Assembly: GCA_016867235.1 (NCBI GenBank)
Contig: VGJY01000018.1
Coordinates: forward strand, 1-36,361
Direction of reading: 5' to 3'
Length of the DNA stretch: 36,361 bases
Source of the DNA: Candidatus Tanganyikabacteria bacterium
GTDB taxonomy: Bacteria > Cyanobacteriota > Sericytochromatia > S15B-MN24 > VGJW01
A model generated the notes under the pieces. The model made no database searches. It was not told where the DNA came from and saw only the letters and a program-made list of their open reading frames with translations. Positions within the stretch are counted from its first letter, which is position 1. Each line of letters opens with the position of its first letter. Positions 23,667-30,881 of the stretch are shown here, piece by piece. The translations under genes were made by a program, and so were the position numbers.

Positions 23667-25088
23667 GTGCGGTTCGAACGTGGCTTCCTCGCGCTGATCG
23701 TTCTGGGCGCGGCGCTCGCCGCCCTGCCGGCGGTCGGGCAGCCGAGGGCGCCGCGGCTGGAATTGCTCGACGCCGGAGACCTGGGAGGCGAGCCGCGGAT
23801 GCCGGCGCTGGCAGGCGGCGTCTGGAACCGGGAACCGCTGATCCTCGGCGTGGAGCCCGACCTCGATCGCACCGTGCTCTATCGCCTCGCCTGGCTGGAA
23901 CGCGGCGCGGCCCCGAACTTGCCCGGTCCCGACCGGCCGCGCCAGGGCGAGACAGCGGGCGCCGACGCTCCGGAGCTGCAGGACGTCCTGGAAGGTACCG
24001 TGGCCACGGGCAGTGCCGGCCCGGCGCGCGGCGACGTTGCGCCGGCGGCCGGCCGGCCCCAGCCGATCGCCCTTGAGCCGGGCCTGCCGGAGATCGTGCC
24101 CTTCGAGCCGCTCCCGCCCGGGGTCGACTCCGTGGCGCTCGCCGGATCGGTCCGGGATGGCCTGCTCGCCTGGGTCGCCCGCGAAGGTTCCCCGGAGGTC
24201 CCGCTCTACCGGCTAGCGGCGCGGCGCTTCGCCGTGCACGGCAAGCCGGCCGGCGGGGATCTGACGCTGCAGGTCGGCCCCGGGCGCCCCGCCGACCTTG
24301 CCGTCGCCGTCGCGCCCGATGGCGAGGCCCTCATCGCCTGGACCAACCACCTGGCCGGTCGGGGCGCGGCGCTCCACTGGCGGTCGGTCGGGCACGGCGG
24401 CGAGATTGGCGCGCTCCGGCGCCAGTGGGACATCGCGAGCGATCAAGGCAGCCCGTCGGTGGCCGTGCTCCCGGGCGGATTCGCCCTGGCTCATCTCGAA
24501 ACGCCGCTCCAGGGGCAGCCGCCGGAGCCGCTGGAAGGTGGCGACGACGAGGTGGCCGGTCGAGGACCGGACCGGGCCTTGCGAATCCGGAAGGTGAGTG
24601 CCGGCGACGCTTCGCCGCGCGGCGAAGCCTCCACGGTGGCGCAACGGCCTGGCCTGGATCATCCGCAGGTCCGTTCCCGCGGGGGAGCGGCCCACGTGTT
24701 CTGGACCGACCCGCGTGGCGGCGGCCGCATGCTGCGCTCCCGCGCCGTTGGATCGGACGCGGTGCCCGCCGGCGCCGACTTCGCGCTCCGGACCGACCTG
24801 CGCGCGTCCGAGCCCGAGCCCTTCCGCGTCCTCCCCGCCGCCGATGGCCTCTGGCTGGTCGTGTGGCCACAACTCGAGGGGCGCGGTCGCGCCATGGTCC
24901 TGCAAGCCAGGCTCTTCCACGGCGCGGGAAACGCTGTCGGACCACCGGCGCTGGTAGGGCGATCCGGAGGAGACCTGGCCTTGCGGGACGTGGTCGAGAG
25001 TCGCGGCGCGGACCGGTGGATCGCGGTCTGGACCGAGGAGGAAGCGGGCAGGTTCAGGCTGCGGTACCGGCCGCTCCTTCTCAAGTGA
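23667..25088 (+). CDS. Secreted protein, possibly beta-propeller-like
   Basis: The 473-aa product has a signal peptide (RFERGFLALIVLGAALAALPAVGQ) and no later membrane segment. Repeated units with a beta-blade look recur, e.g. SVRDGLLAWVAREGS, VAPDGEALIAWTNHLAG, RGGAAHVFWTDPRGG, AADGLWLVVWPQLEGRG and SRGADRWIAVWTEEEAG. This pattern (hydrophobic strand, AW/VW, turn) is typical of beta-propeller blades. The start is GTG 23667, which diverges from the dehydrogenase gene. Its TGA overlaps the next gene's GTG (GTGA, 25085-25088), so they are translationally coupled. No enzyme motif is seen. Confidence 0.65.
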   Translation: MRFERGFLALIVLGAALAALPAVGQPRAPRLELLDAGDLGGEPRMPALAGGVWNREPLILGVEPDLDRTVLYRLAWLERGAAPNLPGPDRPRQGETAGADAPELQDVLEGTVATGSAGPARGDVAPAAGRPQPIALEPGLPEIVPFEPLPPGVDSVALAGSVRDGLLAWVAREGSPEVPLYRLAARRFAVHGKPAGGDLTLQVGPGRPADLAVAVAPDGEALIAWTNHLAGRGAALHWRSVGHGGEIGALRRQWDIASDQGSPSVAVLPGGFALAHLETPLQGQPPEPLEGGDDEVAGRGPDRALRIRKVSAGDASPRGEASTVAQRPGLDHPQVRSRGGAAHVFWTDPRGGGRMLRSRAVGSDAVPAGADFALRTDLRASEPEPFRVLPAADGLWLVVWPQLEGRGRAMVLQARLFHGAGNAVGPPALVGRSGGDLALRDVVESRGADRWIAVWTEEEAGRFRLRYRPLLLK

Positions 25089-25873
25089 CCGCGGTCGTAT
25101 CGGTCGCCCAGCTTGCCGTGCGAGACGGCGACTTCGCGGGCAACCTCGCGCTGGCCAGAAGCGCAGCCGGGGAAGCGGCCGCCCGCGGGAGCGACCTGCT
25201 GGTCTTGCCGGAGCTCTGGCTTTCCGGGCAGGCCCTGGAGACCGCGACGGCGACGGCCCTGCGGGAAGGCGACGAACGCGCCGAGCAACTGGCGGCGATT
25301 GCCCGCGATTCCGGCATGATGGTGGCGGGAAGCGTCCTGGCGGCGGCTTCCGGCCGGCCCCGCAACAGGCTCATGATCCACGACTCCATGGGCAAGGTCG
25401 TCGCCACCTACGACAAGGTGCACCTGTTCGGGCTCATGGCCGAGGACCGCCATCTCGCCCCGGGCGATCGCGCGGTGGTGGCCGACCTCGGCTGGTGCAG
25501 GGCCGGCCTGGCCATCTGTTACGACCTCCGCTTTCCCGACCTCTTCGGGCGTCTGGTCCGAGACGGCGCGGACGTCGTCATCATCCCGGCGGCCTGGCCG
25601 CGCGTCCGGATCGCTCACTGGCTCGCCCTGGTGCGGGCGCGAGCCATCGAGAGCCAGTTGTATGTCGTGGCCTGCAACCGCACCGGCGAGCACGCCGGCA
25701 TGGAGTTCGGCGGGCACTCGCTGGTCGTCGATCCCTGGGGCGACGTCTTGCACCAGTCGGAAGGCGACCCGGGCATGTTCACCGTGACGCTCGATCTGGC
25801 CCGCGTGGCCGAAGTCCGCGCTAGCTTGCCGGTGGCGAAGGACCGGCGCCCGGACGTCTACGGGCCGCCCTGA
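25085..25873 (+). CDS. Carbon-nitrogen hydrolase (nitrilase/omega-amidase family)
   Basis: A 262-aa nitrilase-superfamily amidohydrolase with the complete catalytic triad: Glu43 in LPELWLSG, Lys111 in YDKVHLFG and Cys145 in AICYDLRFP. This organisation is that of Nit2/omega-amidase-type enzymes, which hydrolyse amides of small dicarboxylate-like substrates. The start GTG 25085 overlaps the stop of the secreted protein gene by four bases, so it is coupled to it. Its 3' end runs 16 bases into the convergent arrestin-like gene. The substrate cannot be told from sequence. Confidence 0.9.
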   Translation: MTAVVSVAQLAVRDGDFAGNLALARSAAGEAAARGSDLLVLPELWLSGQALETATATALREGDERAEQLAAIARDSGMMVAGSVLAAASGRPRNRLMIHDSMGKVVATYDKVHLFGLMAEDRHLAPGDRAVVADLGWCRAGLAICYDLRFPDLFGRLVRDGADVVIIPAAWPRVRIAHWLALVRARAIESQLYVVACNRTGEHAGMEFGGHSLVVDPWGDVLHQSEGDPGMFTVTLDLARVAEVRASLPVAKDRRPDVYGPP

Positions 25874-27204
25874 AGCTCGGGCGGCAAGTCGTCGGAGGCG
25901 GCCAGCAAGGCCTGCAGACCGGCCGGGGTTTCCTTCCTGGCGGGCTCCTCGGGGGGCGCCGCCGGCGGGTCGTTCCCGGCCGCAGGCGCCTGGGCCGGTT
26001 CGGTCGCGGCGGCAGCGGGATCTGCACCGGTCGCGGCGGCAGCGGGCTCTGCACCGGTCGCGGCGGCTGCGGGCTCCGCTGCGCCCCGGGCCTCCTCGAT
26101 CTCTTCCAGGAGGCCCGGTTCGTCGCCAGGCGGCGGGGCCACGGGTCGAACCGTGACGCGAAACTTCCGGGCGAACTCGGGCTGGCCGGCGATGCGGACC
26201 AGGAAGCGCACGAACCAGATCACGGCGTGGTGCTCGGCCTCGAAGGTCGGCGCGGCGTCGCGCGGGACGTAGAGGATCCCCTTGGCCGCGGCCGCGACGC
26301 CTTTGCGGAGTTCCCGGGGGCCAGCCATCTGGTACTCGGTCTCGCCGGCGCGGGCCGTCTTCCAGGTGCCCGGCTCGGATCGCCGGCCGGCGACGAACAC
26401 CCGTTCCTCGCGGAAGAGCGAGACCCAGATCCCTTCGAGCTTGCCCTTGTACCGCGGCCGGAACTCGATTTCGCAAGCCAGGGCATCGCCGGGCAGGGCC
26501 ACCTGCGGGGATAAATCATGGCGAGACGCGCCAAGCGGCCCCAGCCGCCAGTCCGCGAGCACCTGCCAGCCCATCATGCCCAGCCCGACTCCCATGCCGC
26601 CGATCGAGATCAAGAACGGCGCGAGGAACGGGGAATCCTGGCCGAAGACGAGCCGCGTCATGACCGGCAGGGGCAGATCCGCCACGGCCCCCAGCAACAC
26701 GGCGAACATTGCCAGGCCGAGCCCGGTGAAGCACAGACCGACAAGCAGCCACCAGTATGGTTCGGAGGGCGAGCGCGCATCGCTCCTGATGGGCGGCGGC
26801 GCCGCGTACGTCGGGCCATGGTCGGGCGTGGCGCCCTCGGCGGCAACGACCTGGATCTCCCGCTCTGCTGTCTCGTCGGCATGCCGCAGATCGGCATGCG
26901 CGCGCAGGAACCACGCCACCGAGAAGGTCTCGCCCTCCCACGAGACCGGCCCGGCCGGCGCCTTGAAGCGAAAAGGGAATGCCTCTTTGTGGCCCGCGGG
27001 CCAGGCGCCGCGGAACAACTCGACCTGCGAGGTCCCGCCTTGCTCGGGCACGCCTTCGCCTTGCGTCCGCCACTCGCAGGAGACGACCAGCCGCTGGCAA
27101 TGGCAGTCGGCGTCCACGGCGACCGCGATGCGGCCGGCGATGGCGTCGCCCAGGCGGTAGGCCCGCGGCGCGCCGTCAAGCTTGATCTCGAGCCGGCAAC
27201 CCAT
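25858..27204 (-). CDS. Arrestin-like membrane protein with Ala/Thr/Pro repeat tail
   Basis: A 448-aa protein with an arrestin-like N-domain (about 1-130; LEIKLDGAPRAYRLGDAIAGRIAV, then CEWRTQG and FRFKAPAGPVSWEG). Two membrane helices follow (about 150-175 and 190-215; YWWLLVGLCFTGLGLAMFAVLL and a Gly-rich one). A second arrestin-like domain follows (about 230-370; GDALACEIEFRPRYKGKLEGIWVSL). The C-terminal tail contains AAAATGAEP-type repeats. Similar N-domains occur in the Spo0M/Vps26-like family in bacteria. ATG 27204 has no strong ribosome site. A 16-base 3' overlap with the nitrilase gene is present. Function is unknown. Confidence 0.65.
   Translation of the reverse strand: MGCRLEIKLDGAPRAYRLGDAIAGRIAVAVDADCHCQRLVVSCEWRTQGEGVPEQGGTSQVELFRGAWPAGHKEAFPFRFKAPAGPVSWEGETFSVAWFLRAHADLRHADETAEREIQVVAAEGATPDHGPTYAAPPPIRSDARSPSEPYWWLLVGLCFTGLGLAMFAVLLGAVADLPLPVMTRLVFGQDSPFLAPFLISIGGMGVGLGMMGWQVLADWRLGPLGASRHDLSPQVALPGDALACEIEFRPRYKGKLEGIWVSLFREERVFVAGRRSEPGTWKTARAGETEYQMAGPRELRKGVAAAAKGILYVPRDAAPTFEAEHHAVIWFVRFLVRIAGQPEFARKFRVTVRPVAPPPGDEPGLLEEIEEARGAAEPAAAATGAEPAAAATGADPAAAATEPAQAPAAGNDPPAAPPEEPARKETPAGLQALLAASDDLPPELQGGP
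26001..26081. repeat. 27-bp tandem repeat inside the arrestin-like gene
   Basis: Three copies start at 26001, 26028 and 26055, each beginning CGGTCGCGGCGGC; the first two differ at one base and the third is diverged. On the minus strand they encode AAAATGA-type nine-residue units in the Ala/Pro-rich C-terminal tail. The repeat is in frame and probably varies in copy number by slippage. Confidence 0.75.
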
Positions 27205-27263
27205 CTGCGTTCGACGTACCCCGGCGTCGCGATTTGTTTCCGCGGCGAGGGGAAGCGGGACCT

Positions 27264-28535
27264 TCAGTTGCCCGCAGGGAGCGCCGCGCGTTCGGGCTGC
27301 ACGGCTGCATCGTCCGGCCTCGGCGCGAGGTCGATCGGCAATGTGAACCAGAATTCGCTGCCGGCACCCGGCCGGCTCTCGACCCCGATGCTGCCGCCAT
27401 GGGCTTCCACGATCGACCGGCTGATGGCCAGCCCGAGCCCCGTGCCTGCCTGGAGCCGCCCGGCCGGGAGCTGGCTGAACCCCTGGAAGAGTTTCCCGAT
27501 GTCTTCCGGATCGATGCCGATGCCCGTATCCTCGACGCAACAGCGGACGGTGTCATTCGCCGTGGTGATGGCGACGCGCACGGTCCCGCCGGCCGGCGTG
27601 AACTTGACGGCGTTGTGGATCAAGTTCGTAAGGACCTGGTCGATGCGTTGCGGATCCAGCGCGGCCAGAGTGGCCGATTCGGGCAAGTCCAGAAGGAGTT
27701 CCACCTGGCGCTCGGCGGCAAACGGCGCCAGGCTCTCCCCGACTTCGCGCACCTGGTCGGCCAGATCGCCGGGCTGCAGCCGCAATGTGAACGTGCCGGC
27801 CTCCATGGCCGCGTAGTCGAGAAGGTCGTTGACCAGGGACCCGAGGCGCCGGGACGCTCGCCGGATCTGGGCCACGAACTCGCGCTGCTGCTCGGTCAGC
27901 GGGCCACCGATCTCGTCTTCGAGGAATTCCAGGAAGCCGAGCACGGAGGACAGGGGAGTGCGCAGGTCGTGGGACACCGCGTTGACGAAGTGTCGACGCA
28001 GCCGGTCGACCTCCTTGAGATCGGCAAGATCCCGGTAGGCGACGCGAAGCTCCTGGTAGAGCAGCGACGTGTCTTCCAGCGCGGCGACGAGTGTCTCGAA
28101 ACCCTTGCGACGGCGGGCACTCTGGGTTTCGAGCGCTTCGGTCGTGCCCCGCACGAGCTCCATGGTGGCGCGAAGCTCCGCCGATACCCGCTGCCACTCC
28201 ACCAGGCGCCCGTCGTAGGGCGAGGGAATGCCGAGGCTCCCCTTGCGCGAACTGGCGAGCGCCTGCTCGAGCCGGTCGATAGGCTGGAGCACCCCGGTCT
28301 TCAGGAACGCGGCGAACCAGATCGTGCCGATCAGCATCACCCCCGACACTGTGATGATCGCAGCGCGCAAGGCTATTTCCGCGGCTCCCATCGGCCGACC
28401 GGACAGCGACCCGAGTTCGAAGAGCAGCATGGCCGCGGCCAGGATGAGCGCGAAGGCCAGGCCGAGAATCCAGGTGAAGGAGGTCAGGCGGGAGCGGAGG
28501 CTCGCGGGGAACCTACCCGGCCGATCAGGATTCAT
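27264..28535 (-). CDS. Sensor histidine kinase partner of the adjacent membrane sensor
   Basis: A 423-aa two-component kinase. Two N-terminal membrane helices (about 20-38 and 57-78) flank a short external loop (about 39-56) too small for a ligand domain. A linker with HAMP-like and coiled-coil character (about 81-178) leads to HisKA with the H-box VSHDLRTPLS (His189). HATPase motifs follow: N-box Asn308, G1 DTGIG (336-340) and G2 GTGLGL (364-369). The sensor input therefore may come from the neighbouring protein, whose gene overlaps by 11 bases. No response regulator gene is nearby. Confidence 0.9.
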   Translation of the reverse strand: MNPDRPGRFPASLRSRLTSFTWILGLAFALILAAAMLLFELGSLSGRPMGAAEIALRAAIITVSGVMLIGTIWFAAFLKTGVLQPIDRLEQALASSRKGSLGIPSPYDGRLVEWQRVSAELRATMELVRGTTEALETQSARRRKGFETLVAALEDTSLLYQELRVAYRDLADLKEVDRLRRHFVNAVSHDLRTPLSSVLGFLEFLEDEIGGPLTEQQREFVAQIRRASRRLGSLVNDLLDYAAMEAGTFTLRLQPGDLADQVREVGESLAPFAAERQVELLLDLPESATLAALDPQRIDQVLTNLIHNAVKFTPAGGTVRVAITTANDTVRCCVEDTGIGIDPEDIGKLFQGFSQLPAGRLQAGTGLGLAISRSIVEAHGGSIGVESRPGAGSEFWFTLPIDLAPRPDDAAVQPERAALPAGN

Positions 28536-29115
28536 GGGCGAGAGCCTGCAACTTGCCCTCGAGGGCGGCGACCTCGGCTCGCAGATCGCGAATGCGCTCC
28601 TCGCGATTGGCCAGCAGTTCGGTGGCCCGATCGGTGAGGGCGGCTTGCTGCTGAAGGTCTTCGTTGAGGCGCGCCAGGTTGCGATTGGCTTCCTCCAGCG
28701 CCGCGGCCTTGTCCGAGAGGACCTGCTTGGAGCGCGCTTCGAGGTAATCCTCGACCGTTCCCGAGCGCAGCAGCTGCGGTATCACCATCCCGAGCACCAC
28801 GATCGTCGCGACGGCCGCGGTCGCGGTGAGGCCATCCAGCATGGCGTCGGTCCAGTAGAAGGGCCACCAGATCGTGACGATGTCCATCACGTGGGTGGTG
28901 CCGCAAAGGAAGAAGGTCGAGAACAGGAACAGCGAGACCAGCAAGGGGTTGGGGACGTCCGGCCGGCGGCCGAAGAAGACAAGGATGATGCCGGCCGTCG
29001 CGTAATACGCAAGTGCGATCAGGCTGTTGAACCCGACCACGGCCGCGATGAGCCAGGGCTGCCAGAGAAAGCACATGCCGTGCGGCATGAACTGGTCAGC
29101 GAGCTCGTGAATCAT
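28525..29115 (-). CDS. Stand-alone ethylene-receptor-like membrane sensor with coiled coil
   Basis: A 196-aa protein with three membrane helices (about 20-48, 58-85 and 90-115) and a long coiled coil (about 120-192). The helices match the ethylene-receptor sensor domain. LIALAYY (33-38) corresponds to the ETR1 LALAYF segment, and CGTTH (71-75) corresponds to CGATH with copper-coordinating Cys65/His69. The PHGMCFLW start is shared with bacterial relatives. The positions of ETR1 Asp25 and Ile62 are Asn30 and Phe68 here. No kinase domain is present, but the overlapping downstream gene encodes one. ATG 29115 has GGGGGTGA upstream. Ligand is unproven. Confidence 0.75.
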   Translation of the reverse strand: MIHELADQFMPHGMCFLWQPWLIAAVVGFNSLIALAYYATAGIILVFFGRRPDVPNPLLVSLFLFSTFFLCGTTHVMDIVTIWWPFYWTDAMLDGLTATAAVATIVVLGMVIPQLLRSGTVEDYLEARSKQVLSDKAAALEEANRNLARLNEDLQQQAALTDRATELLANREERIRDLRAEVAALEGKLQALAHES

Positions 29116-29158
29116 GGTCGGTCACCCCCGGCGCCGTGGCGCGTCCGGTCCTGCCTGG

Positions 29159-29173
29159 CCTGAGTATATCAGG
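29159..29173. promoter_or_regulatory. Palindrome with a -10-like core upstream of the sensor gene
   Basis: CCTGA-GTATA-TCAGG has perfect 5-base arms. On the minus strand it contains TATACT, close to a -10 box, about 45-55 bases upstream of ATG 29115. No good -35 precedes it. It could be an operator or a weak promoter. Confidence 0.35.
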
Positions 29174-29203
29174 CGCGCGGTGGCCCGCCGGGCGGCCCGA
29201 GAG

Positions 29204-29277
29204 TGGAAGCGCTCGGATTCGAACCGAGGTTGCACCGGTTATGAGCCGGGGGTCCTGGACCGCTGGACGACGCTTCC
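29204..29277 (-). tRNA. tRNA with CAT anticodon (elongator Met or Ile2)
   Basis: The minus strand folds into a cloverleaf of 74 bases. The acceptor stem GGAAGCG/CGCTTCC is perfect, with discriminator A. The D-arm is GTCC-loop-GGAC with GG in the loop. The anticodon loop is CTCATAA. The T-arm is CTCGG-TTCGAAT-CCGAG. The anticodon stem has four pairs plus one C-T mismatch at the top. CCA is not encoded. The G1-C72 pair and no GGG/CCC run in the anticodon stem argue against the initiator tRNA. CAT could be read as methionine, or isoleucine if modified by TilS. Confidence 0.85.
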
Positions 29278-29367
29278 CCCGACGAGAGGATACCGTAAAA
29301 GGCACTCGACCCGTAACTGGTGCGTAACGGCCAGACCGTAGCCTCCTTGCCACGGAGGATTTCGAAG

Positions 29368-29745
29368 ATGACCGACACGAACCACAACGGCAATCCGGCG
29401 GCGAACCTCGCCGAGATGTACGCCGAGGCCGAGAAGCTGTGGACCGGCCCGATCCAGGATTTCATGGGGAGCGAGTTCTTCGTGAAGTGGATGGAAGTCG
29501 GGCGCGACGTCTACCTCGCCCAGACCGAGATTTCCCGGGACAGCCTCGAGAAGTACTGGGAGGCGGTTCGCTTGCCGCACAAGGGCGACATCGCGAGTCT
29601 CGCCGGCCAGGTGGTGTCGATCGAGTCCAAGGTCGAGGCGCTCGAGGACGCCCTCGAGCACGTCGCCGACCGCCTCGCCCTGCTCGTCGGCATGGTCGAG
29701 AACCTCGCCCCGGCGAAGCCCGCCGGCAAGGCGGCCAAGGAGTAG
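29368..29745 (+). CDS. PHA synthase accessory subunit (short PhaE/PhaR or phasin-like)
   Basis: A 125-aa protein directly upstream of phaC. ATG 29368 has CGGAGG about 10 bases upstream. The N-terminal half is helical and aromatic (EKLWTGPIQDFMGSEFFVKWMEVGRDVY), like phasins and PhaE. The C-terminal part (VVSIESKVEALEDALEHVADRL) is a coiled coil like the end of PhaE. PhaE of class III synthases is about 300-350 aa, so this would be a truncated or minimal form, nearer PhaR. It ends exactly where the synthase gene begins, so they must be coexpressed. Confidence 0.7.
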   Translation: MTDTNHNGNPAANLAEMYAEAEKLWTGPIQDFMGSEFFVKWMEVGRDVYLAQTEISRDSLEKYWEAVRLPHKGDIASLAGQVVSIESKVEALEDALEHVADRLALLVGMVENLAPAKPAGKAAKE

Positions 29746-30762
29746 GTGGCGGTGCTGGCCGAGAATCTCCTCAAGCTGCATGCGAGCCCGCCCGTGGGCA
29801 TGTCCCCCCGCGAGCTGGTATGGACGAAGAACAAGGCGCGCCTGTACCGCTACGCCGCGCCAGGCGGCATCCGGCACAAGACGCCGCTGCTGTTCGTCTA
29901 CGCCCTGATCAACAAGCCCTACATCCTGGACCTGACACCGGGAAACAGCTTGATCGAGAGCCTCGCGGCCGCCGGGTACGACGTCTTCCTCCTCGACTGG
30001 GGGATCCCGGGCGAGGAGGATGCCGGCCTCGGTTTCGAGAATTACGTGCTGGAATACCTGCCGCGCGCGGCCAGGCAGGTGCTCGAGAAGTCGGGATCGG
30101 ACCGATTCTCGCTCTTCGGCTACTGCATGGGCGGCACGATCTGCGCCATGTACGCCGCGACACACCCCGGTCCCGAGCTGGCGAACCTGGTGCTCCTGAC
30201 GAGCCCCATCGACTTCTCGGAAGCGGGCCTCTACTCGGCGTGGCTCGATCCGGCCCACTTCGACGTGGAGCGCGTGGCGCGCACGCTCAAGCTCGTTCCC
30301 CCCGAGATGCTGGATCTCGGGGCCAAGCTCCTCAAGCCCCTCCAGAACTACGTCGGCCCGTACGTGCGGCTCCTGGAAAAGATCGAGGATGCCGAGTTCG
30401 TGAAGGGCTGGCAGGTGATGCACCACTGGGTCAACGACGGCGTGCCATTCCCGGGCGAGGCCTATCGCCAGTGGGTACGGCACTTCTACCAGGAGAACCG
30501 GCTGATCCGCGGCGAACTGGAGCTCCGCGGGGTGCCGGTTCGCCTGGGAAACATCCGCTGCAGCGTCCTGAACGTCTACGCGGAACTGGACCACATCGTC
30601 CCGCCCGCGATGGCATTGCCGCTGCTCGACCGGGTCGGCAGCACCGACAAGACCCTGCTGCCCATCAACGCCGGACATGTGGGCGTCGTCGCGGGACGCA
30701 CGGCGCACAGGCAGTTCATCCCGAAGCTGGAGGCATGGTTGCGGATACGCAGCCAGGGCTGA
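29746..30762 (+). CDS. phaC: Class III-type polyhydroxyalkanoate synthase subunit PhaC
   Basis: A 338-aa synthase of the alpha/beta-hydrolase fold, which polymerises (R)-hydroxyacyl-CoA into polyester on granules. The lipase-box variant is GYCMGG with Cys127. The other catalytic residues are Asp282 in AELDHIVPP and His311 in NAGHVGV. Length fits class III/IV PhaC (about 350 aa) better than class I (about 580 aa). GTG 29746 follows directly on the TAG of the accessory gene; a GTG at 29752 lies nine bases after AAGGAG and may be the true start (two residues shorter). Context with the PhaE-like protein agrees. Confidence 0.92.
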   Translation: MAVLAENLLKLHASPPVGMSPRELVWTKNKARLYRYAAPGGIRHKTPLLFVYALINKPYILDLTPGNSLIESLAAAGYDVFLLDWGIPGEEDAGLGFENYVLEYLPRAARQVLEKSGSDRFSLFGYCMGGTICAMYAATHPGPELANLVLLTSPIDFSEAGLYSAWLDPAHFDVERVARTLKLVPPEMLDLGAKLLKPLQNYVGPYVRLLEKIEDAEFVKGWQVMHHWVNDGVPFPGEAYRQWVRHFYQENRLIRGELELRGVPVRLGNIRCSVLNVYAELDHIVPPAMALPLLDRVGSTDKTLLPINAGHVGVVAGRTAHRQFIPKLEAWLRIRSQG

Positions 30763-30865
30763 CAAGGCAACCAGCGATCCGCCCGAAGGGCTCCGGCCAA
30801 TGCTTTCCTTGCCCGGAAGGCGAGCCCGCGGTACTTTTGGTGCTTACCCACTAGCCTGGAAAGGA

Positions 30866-30881
30866 CAACCGATGACGGTTG
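30866..30881 (+). promoter_or_regulatory. Hairpin with the malate synthase start codon in its loop
   Basis: CAACCG (30866-30871) pairs perfectly with CGGTTG (30876-30881), leaving ATGA with the ATG start in the loop. The ribosome site (AAGGA, 30861-30865) lies just outside the stem. Such a structure could modulate initiation, but a 6-bp stem may also be chance. Confidence 0.4.

Noticed and set aside
26001-26081. CRISPR-like array
   Set aside because: The repeats are contiguous 27-bp units without spacers and stay in frame within a gene, so this is a coding tandem repeat.
29204-29277. Initiator tRNA-Met
   Set aside because: The acceptor stem begins with a paired G1-C72, and the three GC pairs typical of the initiator anticodon stem are not present.
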